A stretch of 64,000 nt of DNA from an uncultured Acetatifactor sp. (GCA_934433135.1 CAKRZO010000018.1:12541-76540), one strand, 5' to 3'; shown: positions 51,183 through 58,915, counted from the stretch's first letter. Numbers and translations: made by a program. Notes: a model not told the origin generated them from the sequence alone.

Positions 51183-51992
51183 CTATTTCATACCTAACTG
51201 AGCCATAACCTGTTTGGTAATCTCAGCAACGATCTCAGGGCTTACACTCTTAGGCTCGGAGCTTACGGAACCGGTGCATGCGCCGCCGCAGTTGTGGCAG
51301 TTTACGCCGTCCTTGTTTTGGCACAGGTTAGCAGGATGTTTGCCGGGAAGACCGAACTTACGTCTGATTTCGTAGAGCTTTTCAACGGTTGCTTTGTCAA
51401 ATTCCTTCGGTCCGCCAAGCATCTTGGACTTGTACAATAATTCTGCATAGAATTCTACGGATTCCATCTTATGATATGCAGCCAGAAGATCGGTAGACCA
51501 TGTCAGTGCACCGTGGCTCTCCAACAGTACGGCATCATAGTAAGGAAGGTATTTTTCCACATTGTCCGGGATCTCCATGGTAGAAGGAGTGCCGTACTCT
51601 GCGATAGGAACGCAGCCAAGTGCGATAACCGCTTCCGGCATGATCGGCTGTGTCAGAGGAATTCCTGCAATGGCGAAAGCCGTAGCAAAGGTCGGGTGAG
51701 CATGTACAACAGCTCCTACGTCCGGTCTCTTCTGATAAACTCTCATATGCATTTTGATTTCGGAAGAGGGCTTGAAGCCTTTGTTTGCCTGCAGAACGTT
51801 GCCGTTTGCATCTACTTTACAGATGTACTCCGGTGTCATGAACCCTTTGGAAACACCGGTAGGTGTGCACAGGAATTCATTGTCATTGAGCTTTACGGAA
51901 ATATTTCCGTCATTCGCTGCAACCATGTTTCTGTTGTAGATCCTTTTTCCGATTTCACAGATCTGTTGTTTTAATTCGTACTCATTTACCAT
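51183..51992 (-). CDS. class II aldolase (fuculose/rhamnulose-1-phosphate type) with C-terminal encapsulation helix
   Basis: 269 residues. The class II aldolase core shows NDGNISVKLNDNEFLCTPTG, zinc ligands in AVVHAHPTFATAFA and a later LLESHGALTW. It should split L-fuculose-1-P or L-rhamnulose-1-P into dihydroxyacetone phosphate and lactaldehyde. After about residue 220 comes a Cys-rich linker (CHNCGGACTG) and a C-terminal helix (PEIVAEITKQVMAQLGMK) that should target it to the shell. A strong promoter directly precedes the gene. Fuc versus Rha preference is not visible. Confidence 0.92.
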   Translation of the reverse strand: MVNEYELKQQICEIGKRIYNRNMVAANDGNISVKLNDNEFLCTPTGVSKGFMTPEYICKVDANGNVLQANKGFKPSSEIKMHMRVYQKRPDVGAVVHAHPTFATAFAIAGIPLTQPIMPEAVIALGCVPIAEYGTPSTMEIPDNVEKYLPYYDAVLLESHGALTWSTDLLAAYHKMESVEFYAELLYKSKMLGGPKEFDKATVEKLYEIRRKFGLPGKHPANLCQNKDGVNCHNCGGACTGSVSSEPKSVSPEIVAEITKQVMAQLGMK

Positions 51993-52051
51993 TTTGTGAG
52001 TTCCTCCTTTATATTGGCAAAACTTTTTTGTTTTGTGTTGCTTTCGTTGAT

Positions 52052-52080
52052 ATTATATCCCTAAATCCCACACAAGTCAA
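52052..52080 (-). promoter_or_regulatory. strong internal promoter before the aldolase gene
   Basis: On the minus strand TTGACT (52075-52080) and TATAAT (52052-52057) are separated by 17 bases, in the 127-base gap after the pduV gene. The spacer contains TTGTGTGGGATTT, repeated inverted at 56,812-56,824. It would drive aldolase through shell genes apart from the radical enzyme. Confidence 0.75.
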
Positions 52081-52119
52081 CACATTATATTATAAACTTA
52101 AGTGGTTTTGCACTCGTTC

Positions 52120-52584
52120 TTAAGAAAGATGTGGATTTTCCCACGGGAGAACATCTCCATCTTCTTTCAGGTATTCCAGAATGTCACTGACTCCTTCGCC
52201 CGTTTTGGAGTCCACGAAAAATATTTTTTTGCATCCGGCAAGCTTAAGCCAGGAAGCGCTTCTTGCCGGATCGGCATCCGGTTCATGAATCTTGGTAACA
52301 ATACCGATGACATCCCGGTTGCACATGCAGGTAATATTGGGCGGATAGAGCGAAAACGGCTCCGTTGCGGAAAGCAAAAGTCCTACCACCTGGGCTTCAT
52401 AGGTATACAGTGCCAGAGCATGTCCCAGCGTATGTGTCTGGAGATATTCTCCGGGTGTATCAATGATAACATCAAAATTGTTGACGTACTGTGTCTTATG
52501 GTAGAGAATTTTTTTGCCCTTTAAAGCCTGGGTTAGTGTGGTTTTTCCACATTCGCTCCGCCCCATCAGAATGATTTTTTTCAT
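52120..52584 (-). CDS. pduV: EutP/PduV-like GTPase
   Basis: 154 residues of the Ras-like P-loop family: Walker A GRSECGKTT near the N-terminus, NFDVIIDTPGEYLQ as switch II, and GIVTKIHEPDADP as the TKxD-like guanine motif. PduV proteins associate with microcompartments, and a role in their positioning has been proposed. Its start overlaps the stop of the PduU-like gene (ATGA). Confidence 0.9.
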   Translation of the reverse strand: MKKIILMGRSECGKTTLTQALKGKKILYHKTQYVNNFDVIIDTPGEYLQTHTLGHALALYTYEAQVVGLLLSATEPFSLYPPNITCMCNRDVIGIVTKIHEPDADPARSASWLKLAGCKKIFFVDSKTGEGVSDILEYLKEDGDVLPWENPHLS

Positions 52585-52946
52585 GTTCTTGTGATGCCGC
52601 AGACCGTGTATCCCAGCACTTCTTTTACATAAGCAAGGATCGCGTTCACAGCTGCTTCCACTTCGGAAACGGTTCCGGTAATGATCAGGGATCCGCTGAA
52701 ACGGTCTACAAATCCCAGCTGTGCTCCGGAACTTTTTACTGCAATATCCGCCATGATAATGGCTGTCTCCGCCGGAGATACCGTAAGGATGCCGATTGCA
52801 GATCTGGAATGCTCTACTCTCGGATCCAGTCCCAGTTTTTCATATAAAACAGAATCCGGATTGGCAATGATGTGTGCCAACGTAATCTGCCGGCCCGGCA
52901 CCAGTTCCTGGACAATTCTCTGTTTTGTCTCTTCTAATTGGTTCAT
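52581..52946 (-). CDS. pduU: circularly permuted BMC shell protein (PduU/EutS-like)
   Basis: 121 residues. The permuted BMC-H form has an N-terminal beta-barrel segment (RIVQELVPGRQITLAHIIAN) followed by AIGILTVSPAETAIIMADIA and SGSLIITGTVSEVEAAVNAI. Hexamers have a plugged pore in known relatives and may bind PduV, whose gene overlaps it. GGAAAG-type purines precede the start. Confidence 0.92.
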   Translation of the reverse strand: MNQLEETKQRIVQELVPGRQITLAHIIANPDSVLYEKLGLDPRVEHSRSAIGILTVSPAETAIIMADIAVKSSGAQLGFVDRFSGSLIITGTVSEVEAAVNAILAYVKEVLGYTVCGITRT

Positions 52947-53007
52947 TTGCGTTGCCTTTCTTTCCTAGACTTCTACCCTCCTGGGTGGGCTCATATGGAA
53001 TCCCAAA

Positions 53008-53805
53008 CTACCCTCCGATCTGGCAGATCAGTCTGGTATTCTGTTCCACCACTCTTTTGAGCATTTCCATATGCTGCGGATCGGGGGGGAGAATCTCTTT
53101 CATAAGATACTCTCTGCCGAGTCCTTCATATTTGTCCTGTCCCAGTCTGTGATAGGGGAGCAGATGAATTCTTTCCACGCCTCCGAGTTTGTCCGCAAAA
53201 CAGGCAATGTCCCGGATTTCTTCCGGTGTATCGTTAAAGGTAGGGATGACCGGCACCCGGATGGAAAGTCTCGTCTGTCTGGACTGCGCCACTTTTCTGG
53301 CATTTTCCAGCATCAGTTCATTGCTTCTTCCGGTGAATTCCTTGTGTTTTTTCGGGTTCATGTGTTTGATATCCATCAAATACTGATCCAGATAAGGCAG
53401 AATGCTTTCAATAACCTCATATTTTGCACAGGCCATGCTCTCCAACGCCGTGGAAATCCCCCGGCTCTTGGCAGCTTTCAGTAAGTCCCTTGCAAAATCC
53501 GGCTGGCAGAGGCTTTCGCCTCCGGAAAGGGTCATACCTCCTTTGCTTCTTTGGTAATAGACCCGGTCCTTTTCCACGATTTCCATGACCTGCGCCACTG
53601 TCACATCACGTCCGATGGTCTTTTCCTCGCCCTGGACTTTCATCGTCTGAATGGCATATTCCTGGGATTCCGGATTGCAGCACCAGCGGCAGCGCAGCAC
53701 ACAGCCTTTCAAAAAAACGATGGTTCGAATACCGTCTCCGTCATGTATGGAATATCGCTGGATATCAAAAATTCGCCCTTGGGTCTGTAAAAAATCCTTT
53801 TCCAT
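53008..53805 (-). CDS. glycyl-radical-enzyme activase without ferredoxin domain
   Basis: 265 residues. Radical SAM enzyme with CxxxCxxC motif CVLRCRWC, opening GRIFDIQRYSIHDGDGIRTI, the GGMTLSGGES strand and VPVIPTFNDTPEEI. It installs the glycyl radical on the dehydratase encoded directly upstream. Unlike most activases of this class (including the truncated one at 19,189), the segment after CCNPES carries no CxxCxxC clusters, only a short IQTMKVQGEEKTIG stretch. The start at 53805 is chosen by homology to the family; the ribosome site is weak and purine-rich. Confidence 0.92.
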   Translation of the reverse strand: MEKDFLQTQGRIFDIQRYSIHDGDGIRTIVFLKGCVLRCRWCCNPESQEYAIQTMKVQGEEKTIGRDVTVAQVMEIVEKDRVYYQRSKGGMTLSGGESLCQPDFARDLLKAAKSRGISTALESMACAKYEVIESILPYLDQYLMDIKHMNPKKHKEFTGRSNELMLENARKVAQSRQTRLSIRVPVIPTFNDTPEEIRDIACFADKLGGVERIHLLPYHRLGQDKYEGLGREYLMKEILPPDPQHMEMLKRVVEQNTRLICQIGG

Positions 53806-53859
53806 CTTTCTTTTCTCTTTTCTGCACTGACCGAACGATTCGGAGTTTGCACTAATCCT

Positions 53860-53940
53860 CATTTCTGAGCGACTTCGTCGCGAAAGCAGGCGAACTTCTG
53901 CCATCAAAGCAATTTGTTTTCGCTCAGAAACAAATTGCGG
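53860..53940. repeat. intergenic repeat family 3 (copy)
   Basis: It opens with CCTCATTTCTGAGCGACTTCG and ends with AATTTGTTTTCGCTCAGAAACAAATT, which is itself a hairpin. It matches copies at 38,289 and 14,373. Confidence 0.55.
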
Positions 53941-54120
53941 TGTGAAAATGCATTAAAAATACAATGCATTTTCACATTAATCTCCATTCCGCAGACGCTT
54001 TAGCGTCGAAGGAATCGCGCGTCAAATTTCAGATTTGACGCTGCGATCGAGGCTACTTTGTGACGCCTGCGGCACAAATAGCCGTGTGAAAAAATGGCAT
54101 ATCAATGCATTTTTTCACAC
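53941..54120. repeat. cluster of hairpins between the glycyl radical enzyme and activase genes
   Basis: TGTGAAAATGCATT pairs with AATGCATTTTCACA (53941-53976). A family 2 repeat follows (53,985-54,056, matching 17,017-17,089), then GTGTGAAAAAATGCA-like arms (about 54,082-54,119) up to the dehydratase stop. This run of stable stems may lower readthrough or set mRNA ends after the abundant first enzyme. Confidence 0.6.
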
Positions 54121-56645
54121 TAGAATCCCTGCTCGGTTCTGCGAATGATATCGTCCTGAAGAGAACGGGACAGTGTCGTAAACAGTGCGCTGTAGCCTGC
54201 TACACGGACTACCAGATGCTTATACTTTTCCGGATTTTTTTGGGCATCCAGCAAGGTTTCTCTGCTGACTACATTAAACTGCATATGGCTGCCCTTCTGG
54301 TCAAAGTAGGAACGGATCAGCGCCACGAAATTATCCAGTCCCTTTTCTCCGCTTAAAGCGGAAGGGTGAAATTTCTGGTTAAACAGGGTTCCGTTGGAGG
54401 CAATGCCATGATCCAGTCTGGATACGGAATTGGCCGCAGCGGTGGGACCGTTTACATCTCTTCCGGCTCCGGGAGAAACCCCATCCGCTACCGGCGTATG
54501 CGCCAGACGGCCATCCGGCGTTGCTCCGGTCTGCGCACCCAGCGGAACATTGGCAGATACGGGATAAAGTCCTGCCTGGAAAATGCCTCCTCTGGGATTG
54601 TGATATTCCTGTAAAGGTTTTGTATAGGTATAGGCCACATCTCTGGCAAAAGCATCGACTTCTCTATCGTCATTTCCAAACTTGGGAACCTGTTCGATCA
54701 GCTTCAGAATCTCCGAAAACTCCGCTTTGTCCTTATCCGAAATTTCCATATTCTGCACCTGGGAAACCACCTGAGCGATTTCGGTTTGCGTCAGTTCCAT
54801 TCCCTGTTCTTTCATGCGTCCTAAAATCCGCATGGACAAATCAGCTATGCTTGCTTCATCCAGACCCTTGCCGTAATTAAGCATCAAAGCACGCTTCAGC
54901 TGCGCCATGGTCACCTTTTTCTCATCAAATACCAGTTTCTTCACCGCATACAGAGAATCTGCCATGTTAGCAATTCCGAATCCCTGAGGGCCGGTAAAGT
55001 TATAAACCGCACCGCCTTCCTGCAGTGCCTTTCCTCTCTTTAAGCAGTCGTCCACCATACAGGATTCGAACGGCAGCGGACAGAGTGTGGCATGTGCCAC
55101 ATCAATGGCATTATCGGCATTGACTAACAGAGAAATGAAGTAATTCATCTGCGCCTTGTAGGCATCGTAGAATTCTTCAAAGGAGGTCATCTCTTCTACC
55201 GGTTTGGTTGCAACACCGATTTTTTCTCCTTTGTCGTAGCCGCTTTCAAATACTACTTCCAGCGGACGGCACATATTGAAGAATGCGGCATCATGCCAGC
55301 CTTCCGTCTTGCCGGCTTTCTGCGGTTCCACACAGCCGATGATATTGTATTCTCTGGCATCCTGCAGAGTAAGCCCTCTGCTCATCAAAGAAGGAATAAT
55401 CACTTCATCATTATAATAAGCAGGCAGGCCGATTCCGGTTCTGGTAAGCTGCGCTGCCCGTATTAACAGATCGTGGGGCGTACCGTTCCATACCCGGATG
55501 GATAAAGACGGCTGCGGCAGAAATACATGCTCGGAAGCCGTGATGCACATAAAGGAAAGATCGTTGGTCATATCCAGTCCTTCCTTATTCTGTCCTCCCA
55601 CAATCAGGTTCTGGAACAGGCTGTAACCGGCAAAGCCTTCCGCGCTGGCAGCATCCCGGCATTTATTCAGGTCATTTAATTTTAACCAGATACAATCAAT
55701 CAATTCCTGCGCCTGCTGCCTGGTCAATCCATTTCTGTCCAGATCCGCTTTATAATAAGGATACATATACTGATCAAAACGTCCCGGAGAAATAGAATGC
55801 CCGCTTGACTCAATCTGCAGAAGCTGCTGAACAAACCAGAAGCTCTGGCAGGCTTCCCAGAAGGTCTTTGCGCCTTTTTGCGGCACATTGGCACAATTCT
55901 GTGCAATCTGTAAAAGCTCGGCCTTTCTTACGGGGTCGGACTCCTGTTTTGCCTTTTCCAAAGCAAGCAACGCATAGCGTCCGGCATAACGGATCGCTGC
56001 TTCACAGCTTATGATAACCGCCTCCAGAAAAGCGGATCTCTTCGCATAATCCGCATCTCCCGGATTGCACTTTGCAAGAAGCTCCCTCGTTTCCCGGATA
56101 ATGCCCTCGTACCCGCTTGCCAGCACCTTCTCATATTGCACGGTAACATGTCCTACGCCGTTATAAAAATAGTTGCCCGGTGTAAAGATGTTGTGTTCTA
56201 TCGCCTTCAAAGCTTCCGGCGCCATATAAGCGGTTGCCAGTTCACTGGTGGTCTTGCCTTTCCAGTATTTATGTACTTCTCTTAATTCCTTCTTGGCTTC
56301 TTCCGAGATATAGAACGGATCGGAAGTACGATGTTCCACCGTATCCAGTTCCGCTTCCAGCCATTCAAAAGAAAACTCCGGATAGGTCTGGCAGCCTCTG
56401 GGCGCAATGGTGGTGCTTCCCACAATCAGTTCGCCGTCCCGGATCACAATCGGAAGATTGTCCAGGATATGAGCAAATGCCTTTGCTCTCCTTAACATAA
56501 TGGGCTGTCCTTCCGTTGCCCGGTAACTCTGCGTTAAAAGAACTGCTCTGGCCGATTCGATCTCCGGCATCTTCGCATAAAGATGCTCTACCAGCTTCGG
56601 AATCCTGTCAGACTTCGGAATGACCTCTGTATAATAGTGTTCCAT
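54120..56645 (-). CDS. B12-independent propanediol/glycerol dehydratase-type glycyl radical enzyme
   Basis: 841 residues. The thiyl-radical Cys438 and catalytic Glu440 lie in NIIGCVEPQKAGKTEGWHDA, and the radical-bearing Gly817 in VVRVAGYSALF. His166 (NGVGHVTV) and His283 (SSGHSISPG) match active-site histidines of the glycerol/propanediol dehydratase group. It should dehydrate (S)-1,2-propanediol to propanal; glycerol is a less likely substrate given the aldolase. There is no terminal encapsulation helix, so how it enters the shell is open. It is the first gene of the operon, with GGAGAG before the ATG. Confidence 0.94.
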   Translation of the reverse strand: MEHYYTEVIPKSDRIPKLVEHLYAKMPEIESARAVLLTQSYRATEGQPIMLRRAKAFAHILDNLPIVIRDGELIVGSTTIAPRGCQTYPEFSFEWLEAELDTVEHRTSDPFYISEEAKKELREVHKYWKGKTTSELATAYMAPEALKAIEHNIFTPGNYFYNGVGHVTVQYEKVLASGYEGIIRETRELLAKCNPGDADYAKRSAFLEAVIISCEAAIRYAGRYALLALEKAKQESDPVRKAELLQIAQNCANVPQKGAKTFWEACQSFWFVQQLLQIESSGHSISPGRFDQYMYPYYKADLDRNGLTRQQAQELIDCIWLKLNDLNKCRDAASAEGFAGYSLFQNLIVGGQNKEGLDMTNDLSFMCITASEHVFLPQPSLSIRVWNGTPHDLLIRAAQLTRTGIGLPAYYNDEVIIPSLMSRGLTLQDAREYNIIGCVEPQKAGKTEGWHDAAFFNMCRPLEVVFESGYDKGEKIGVATKPVEEMTSFEEFYDAYKAQMNYFISLLVNADNAIDVAHATLCPLPFESCMVDDCLKRGKALQEGGAVYNFTGPQGFGIANMADSLYAVKKLVFDEKKVTMAQLKRALMLNYGKGLDEASIADLSMRILGRMKEQGMELTQTEIAQVVSQVQNMEISDKDKAEFSEILKLIEQVPKFGNDDREVDAFARDVAYTYTKPLQEYHNPRGGIFQAGLYPVSANVPLGAQTGATPDGRLAHTPVADGVSPGAGRDVNGPTAAANSVSRLDHGIASNGTLFNQKFHPSALSGEKGLDNFVALIRSYFDQKGSHMQFNVVSRETLLDAQKNPEKYKHLVVRVAGYSALFTTLSRSLQDDIIRRTEQGF

Positions 56646-56688
56646 AGGATTCTCTCTCCTTTTTAAAGACTTTCACTACCGTATCAGA

Positions 56689-56748
56689 CATATGATTTCA
56701 TATGTCTTCATATGCTTTCATATATCTTCATATATCTTCATATGCCCT
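56689..56748 (-). repeat. 10-base-period CATATG array in the operon leader
   Basis: Six consecutive 10-base units begin at 56689, 56699, 56709, 56719, 56729 and 56739. Each opens with CATATG or CATATA, mostly followed by TCTT or a close variant. The array lies directly downstream of the -10 box and about 45 bases before the dehydratase start. The period is close to one DNA turn, which would put all units on one face. On the transcript it reads AUAUGAAG-like repeats with short ATG reading frames. Confidence 0.85.
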
Positions 56749-56755
56749 CACCCTC

Positions 56756-56784
56756 ATTATAATCGGACATAGGCATAAAGTCAA
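56756..56784 (-). promoter_or_regulatory. main promoter of the microcompartment operon
   Basis: On the minus strand TTGACT (56779-56784) and a perfect TATAAT (56756-56761) are separated by 17 bases. The leader would be about 105 bases and begins with the CATATG array. Confidence 0.8.
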
Positions 56785-56811
56785 CATCAAAAAGTGTTTC
56801 TTTTTATGGTT

Positions 56812-56824
56812 TTGTGTGGGATTT
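56812..56824. promoter_or_regulatory. 13-base motif shared by the two operon promoters
   Basis: TTGTGTGGGATTT on the plus strand lies 27 bases upstream of the main -35 box. Its reverse complement AAATCCCACACAA is at 52,063-52,075, inside the spacer of the aldolase promoter. It could be a common operator for the DeoR or PocR-type regulator. Confidence 0.4.
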
Positions 56825-57065
56825 GTTGGTTTGTAGAAATATTAAGCATTCGTTCGGTAAACTTTTCACTTCAGCCTTCTCAAAAAATTTTCTTTTCAGA
56901 TGGATTTCCAGTAGATTTTTTTCAAAAATGTGTATAATGTAATTTAGAAGATTGAAATCGATCTTTTCTGGCCGACGAGGCCACCATTGAAAGGATCATT
57001 TGTTAAAAAACAGCGGTTTTTCATTACAGAAAAATCCTCCGCCTCACGGCGAAGGACTATGCTTT

Positions 57066-57155
57066 CAACCCAACCATTTATATACCGCATATCGGTCAGC
57101 GGTAAACTTACAACCCGACCATTTATATGCCACATATCGGTCAGTGGTAAACTTT
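57066..57155. repeat. two tandem 45-base repeats upstream of the microcompartment operon
   Basis: Units 57,066-57,110 and 57,111-57,155 differ at about five positions. Each contains ACCATTTATAT and CATATCGGTCAG. The length keeps a minus-strand frame open (SLPLTDM..ING repeated), but no ribosome site or family supports a gene. The region 56,785-57,192 otherwise holds only the 13-base motif. Confidence 0.6.
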
Positions 57156-57192
57156 CTTTGTGCTTACATTCTAGCAAACGCAGAGAAAAAAG

Positions 57193-57585
57193 TTAAATCC
57201 ACCACTGCGGAGTAAGCTCTCCCAGTGTAACAACTTTGTCTTTTTCGTAATCTAACATCACTTCGATTTCCCGATAGTGTTCCGGCATGATCTGTGTCAT
57301 GAGCTCTCGGCAGGCGCCGCAAGGCGGCATTGCTTTTCCGTCCCGATTAACCGCAATCACCCGCCGAATTTTACTTTCACCGTTTGTAATCATGTTGAAG
57401 ATGGCATTCCGCTCTGCACAAATCCCAAGCGTACAAGCACCGTCTACACAAACGCCCGTATAAATATTGCCGGATGATGTTTCAATTGCTGCGGCCACTC
57501 CGCCGGCTTCCACCCATTCAGATACTTTCCGAGGATTCAAAACTCTTTTAGCTTCCTTATAAAGGTCACTCCATATCTCTTTCAT
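57193..57585 (-). CDS. cdd: cytidine deaminase-like protein
   Basis: 130 residues. The zinc site is formed by CAERNAIFNMI (Cys and catalytic Glu) and PPCGACRELMTQI (two Cys), the cytidine/blasticidin deaminase pattern. The length fits the tetrameric small cytidine deaminases, which convert cytidine to uridine in salvage. Blasticidin-S deaminase relatives share the motif, so the substrate is not certain. It is not clearly in an operon with the hip genes upstream. Confidence 0.85.
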   Translation of the reverse strand: MKEIWSDLYKEAKRVLNPRKVSEWVEAGGVAAAIETSSGNIYTGVCVDGACTLGICAERNAIFNMITNGESKIRRVIAVNRDGKAMPPCGACRELMTQIMPEHYREIEVMLDYEKDKVVTLGELTPQWWI

Positions 57586-57608
57586 TTTTGCCTCCCGCCT
57601 TTCTTTCT

Positions 57609-57656
57609 TCCGTACGGCCGGTTTATTACGTTATCAAATCATTTTTGCCGTACGAC
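57609..57656. repeat. direct repeat left of the hip locus
   Basis: It contains CCGTACGGCCGGTTTATTACG, then TTATCAAATCATTTTTGCCG and TACG. It matches the right copy at 58,916-58,964 at nearly every position. It overlaps the last codons and stop of the hipA C-terminal gene. Confidence 0.8.
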
Positions 57657-58238
57657 TTTTTTGTTGATTTGTCGAAGATAATGATAAATTCCACCCTTTT
57701 CCATGATCATACCACTGATTTGCTTCGCCGCTTCGTATCCCTGTGCAAGCAATTCCTTTTTCGCCCGATCAATCGCCTCCGGAAATCCATTCACCATAAC
57801 ATCAAATCTTTTCATCGCTATTTTTATACCAAGTCCCGCCTGTTGTGCTGCTCTTACAAAGGATTCTCTTGTTATTTCCGATATGTTGCTTTGTCCTCCG
57901 ATATAAAGTGCCATATCTTCTGTACTGCTTTTGTAGACCAATGTACTTACAATGTCGTAGGCAGGTGCCAGACGAACACTTTTTAAATCCTTTCCATAAA
58001 GCAGTGAAAGATTTTTGATATGATTATCCGTGTTACCGATCAAATAATTAAACACACAAATATCCCATAGCTTCAAAGAATCCGATACCGGTTCTGCAGA
58101 ATAATTTCTGAGTACCTCAAAAAGTTTTTGCATATAATTTTCATTCTGCTTTTCATATTTATCAACCGCCGGAATGCCTAAAGCCTGTGCAAAATCCTCC
58201 TGGTGAAGCCTGTACGGAACCGGCATTCCATTCAGCAT
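57639..58238 (-). pseudogene. hipA: HipA C-terminal kinase domain fragment
   Basis: 199 residues. The catalytic loop CVFNYLIGNTDNHIKNLSLL (Asn-Thr-Asp-Asn-His) and metal motif LAPAYDIVSTLVY of HipA kinases are present, preceded by YRLHQEDFAQALGIP. HipA toxins phosphorylate glutamyl-tRNA synthetase or related targets. The upstream G-loop and ATP-binding lobe, normally about 100 residues between the two visible parts, are missing from both this and the partner frame. The kinase is therefore probably inactive. It overlaps the N-terminal gene by 7 bases. Confidence 0.7.
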
Positions 58239-58678
58239 TTTGCAATTATCTGTGAATCTTCTGTCATACCGCCTGGTTGCAAAAAGTACCGCTTCGTCAT
58301 CTTTTCTTCAGCAGATAGTCTCCGATATTCCGGCAGAACCTCTTTATCGGATACATCCAAAATTTTAATTGCTCCTAAACATTCTCTCCCCAACTCAGCC
58401 AAGATGGACAGGTAATCATTGGAATCCAAATGCATTCTCTCAGCCACACACCTTCTGGTAAATCCTTCCGGAAGCAAGCCCTCAAAAAAAATTCTGGTAC
58501 GTTTCGCATCAAATTGCTTTTCCTGTAACGGCAAGCCAATCGAAATTGCACACTGTTCCGGTTTTGCCAAATATGCATCTGCATAAATAAAACAGGCGTC
58601 TGCGGAATCTGTTCCCACAATTCGGCCTACATATTCATTTGAACCATTGATTTCCATAAAAACCGACAATTCTCTCAT
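58232..58678 (-). pseudogene. hipA: HipA N-terminal domain fragment (HipN/HipS-like)
   Basis: 148 residues. The N-terminal subdomain is clear: VFMEINGSNEYVGRIVG, AISIGLPLQEKQFDAKRTRI, FFEGLLPEGFTRRCVAERM, SILAELGRECLGAIKI. The last 20 residues (YFLQPGGMTEDSQIIAKC) resemble a shortened ATP-lobe region without the SLAGAQ-type G-loop. It could instead be a separate HipS-like protein as in HipBST systems, but the missing kinase part favours a decayed hipA. It overlaps hipB by 4 bases. Confidence 0.65.
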
Positions 58679-58902
58679 CCTTCACGCCTCTCTACTAACA
58701 AGTCCATCCCCAGTATATGGATTAATCGGATTGTCTTCTCTATTTCCGCTGTAGGTTTTCCACGTTCCAAATCCGAAATAAAAGTCACGGAAAATCCCGT
58801 AAATTCCGATAGATATACCTGTGTATATCCCAATTCCTTCCGTCGCATTCGGATAGCCTGCCCCAACGATTTCGAATCTGTAATTTTCATCATTTTTCCC
58901 AT
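58675..58902 (-). CDS. hipB: HipB-like XRE antitoxin
   Basis: 75 residues with an XRE helix-turn-helix (LGYTQVYLSEFTGFSVTFIS, LERGKPTAEIEKTIRLIHIL). Its gene overlaps the HipA N-terminal gene (ATGA), the usual hipBA order. It should repress its own promoter; the palindromic GCCGTACGGC units just upstream are good operator candidates. The second ATG, 3 codons on, is a possible start. Confidence 0.85.
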   Translation of the reverse strand: MGKMMKITDSKSLGQAIRMRRKELGYTQVYLSEFTGFSVTFISDLERGKPTAEIEKTIRLIHILGMDLLVERREG

Positions 58903-58915
58903 CCGCTTTTCTTTT

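Noticed and set aside
56944..57177. 77-residue minus-strand frame with SLPLTDM repeats
   Set aside because: The open frame follows from a 45-base tandem repeat, a multiple of three. No ribosome site, no family and it lies in a promoter region.
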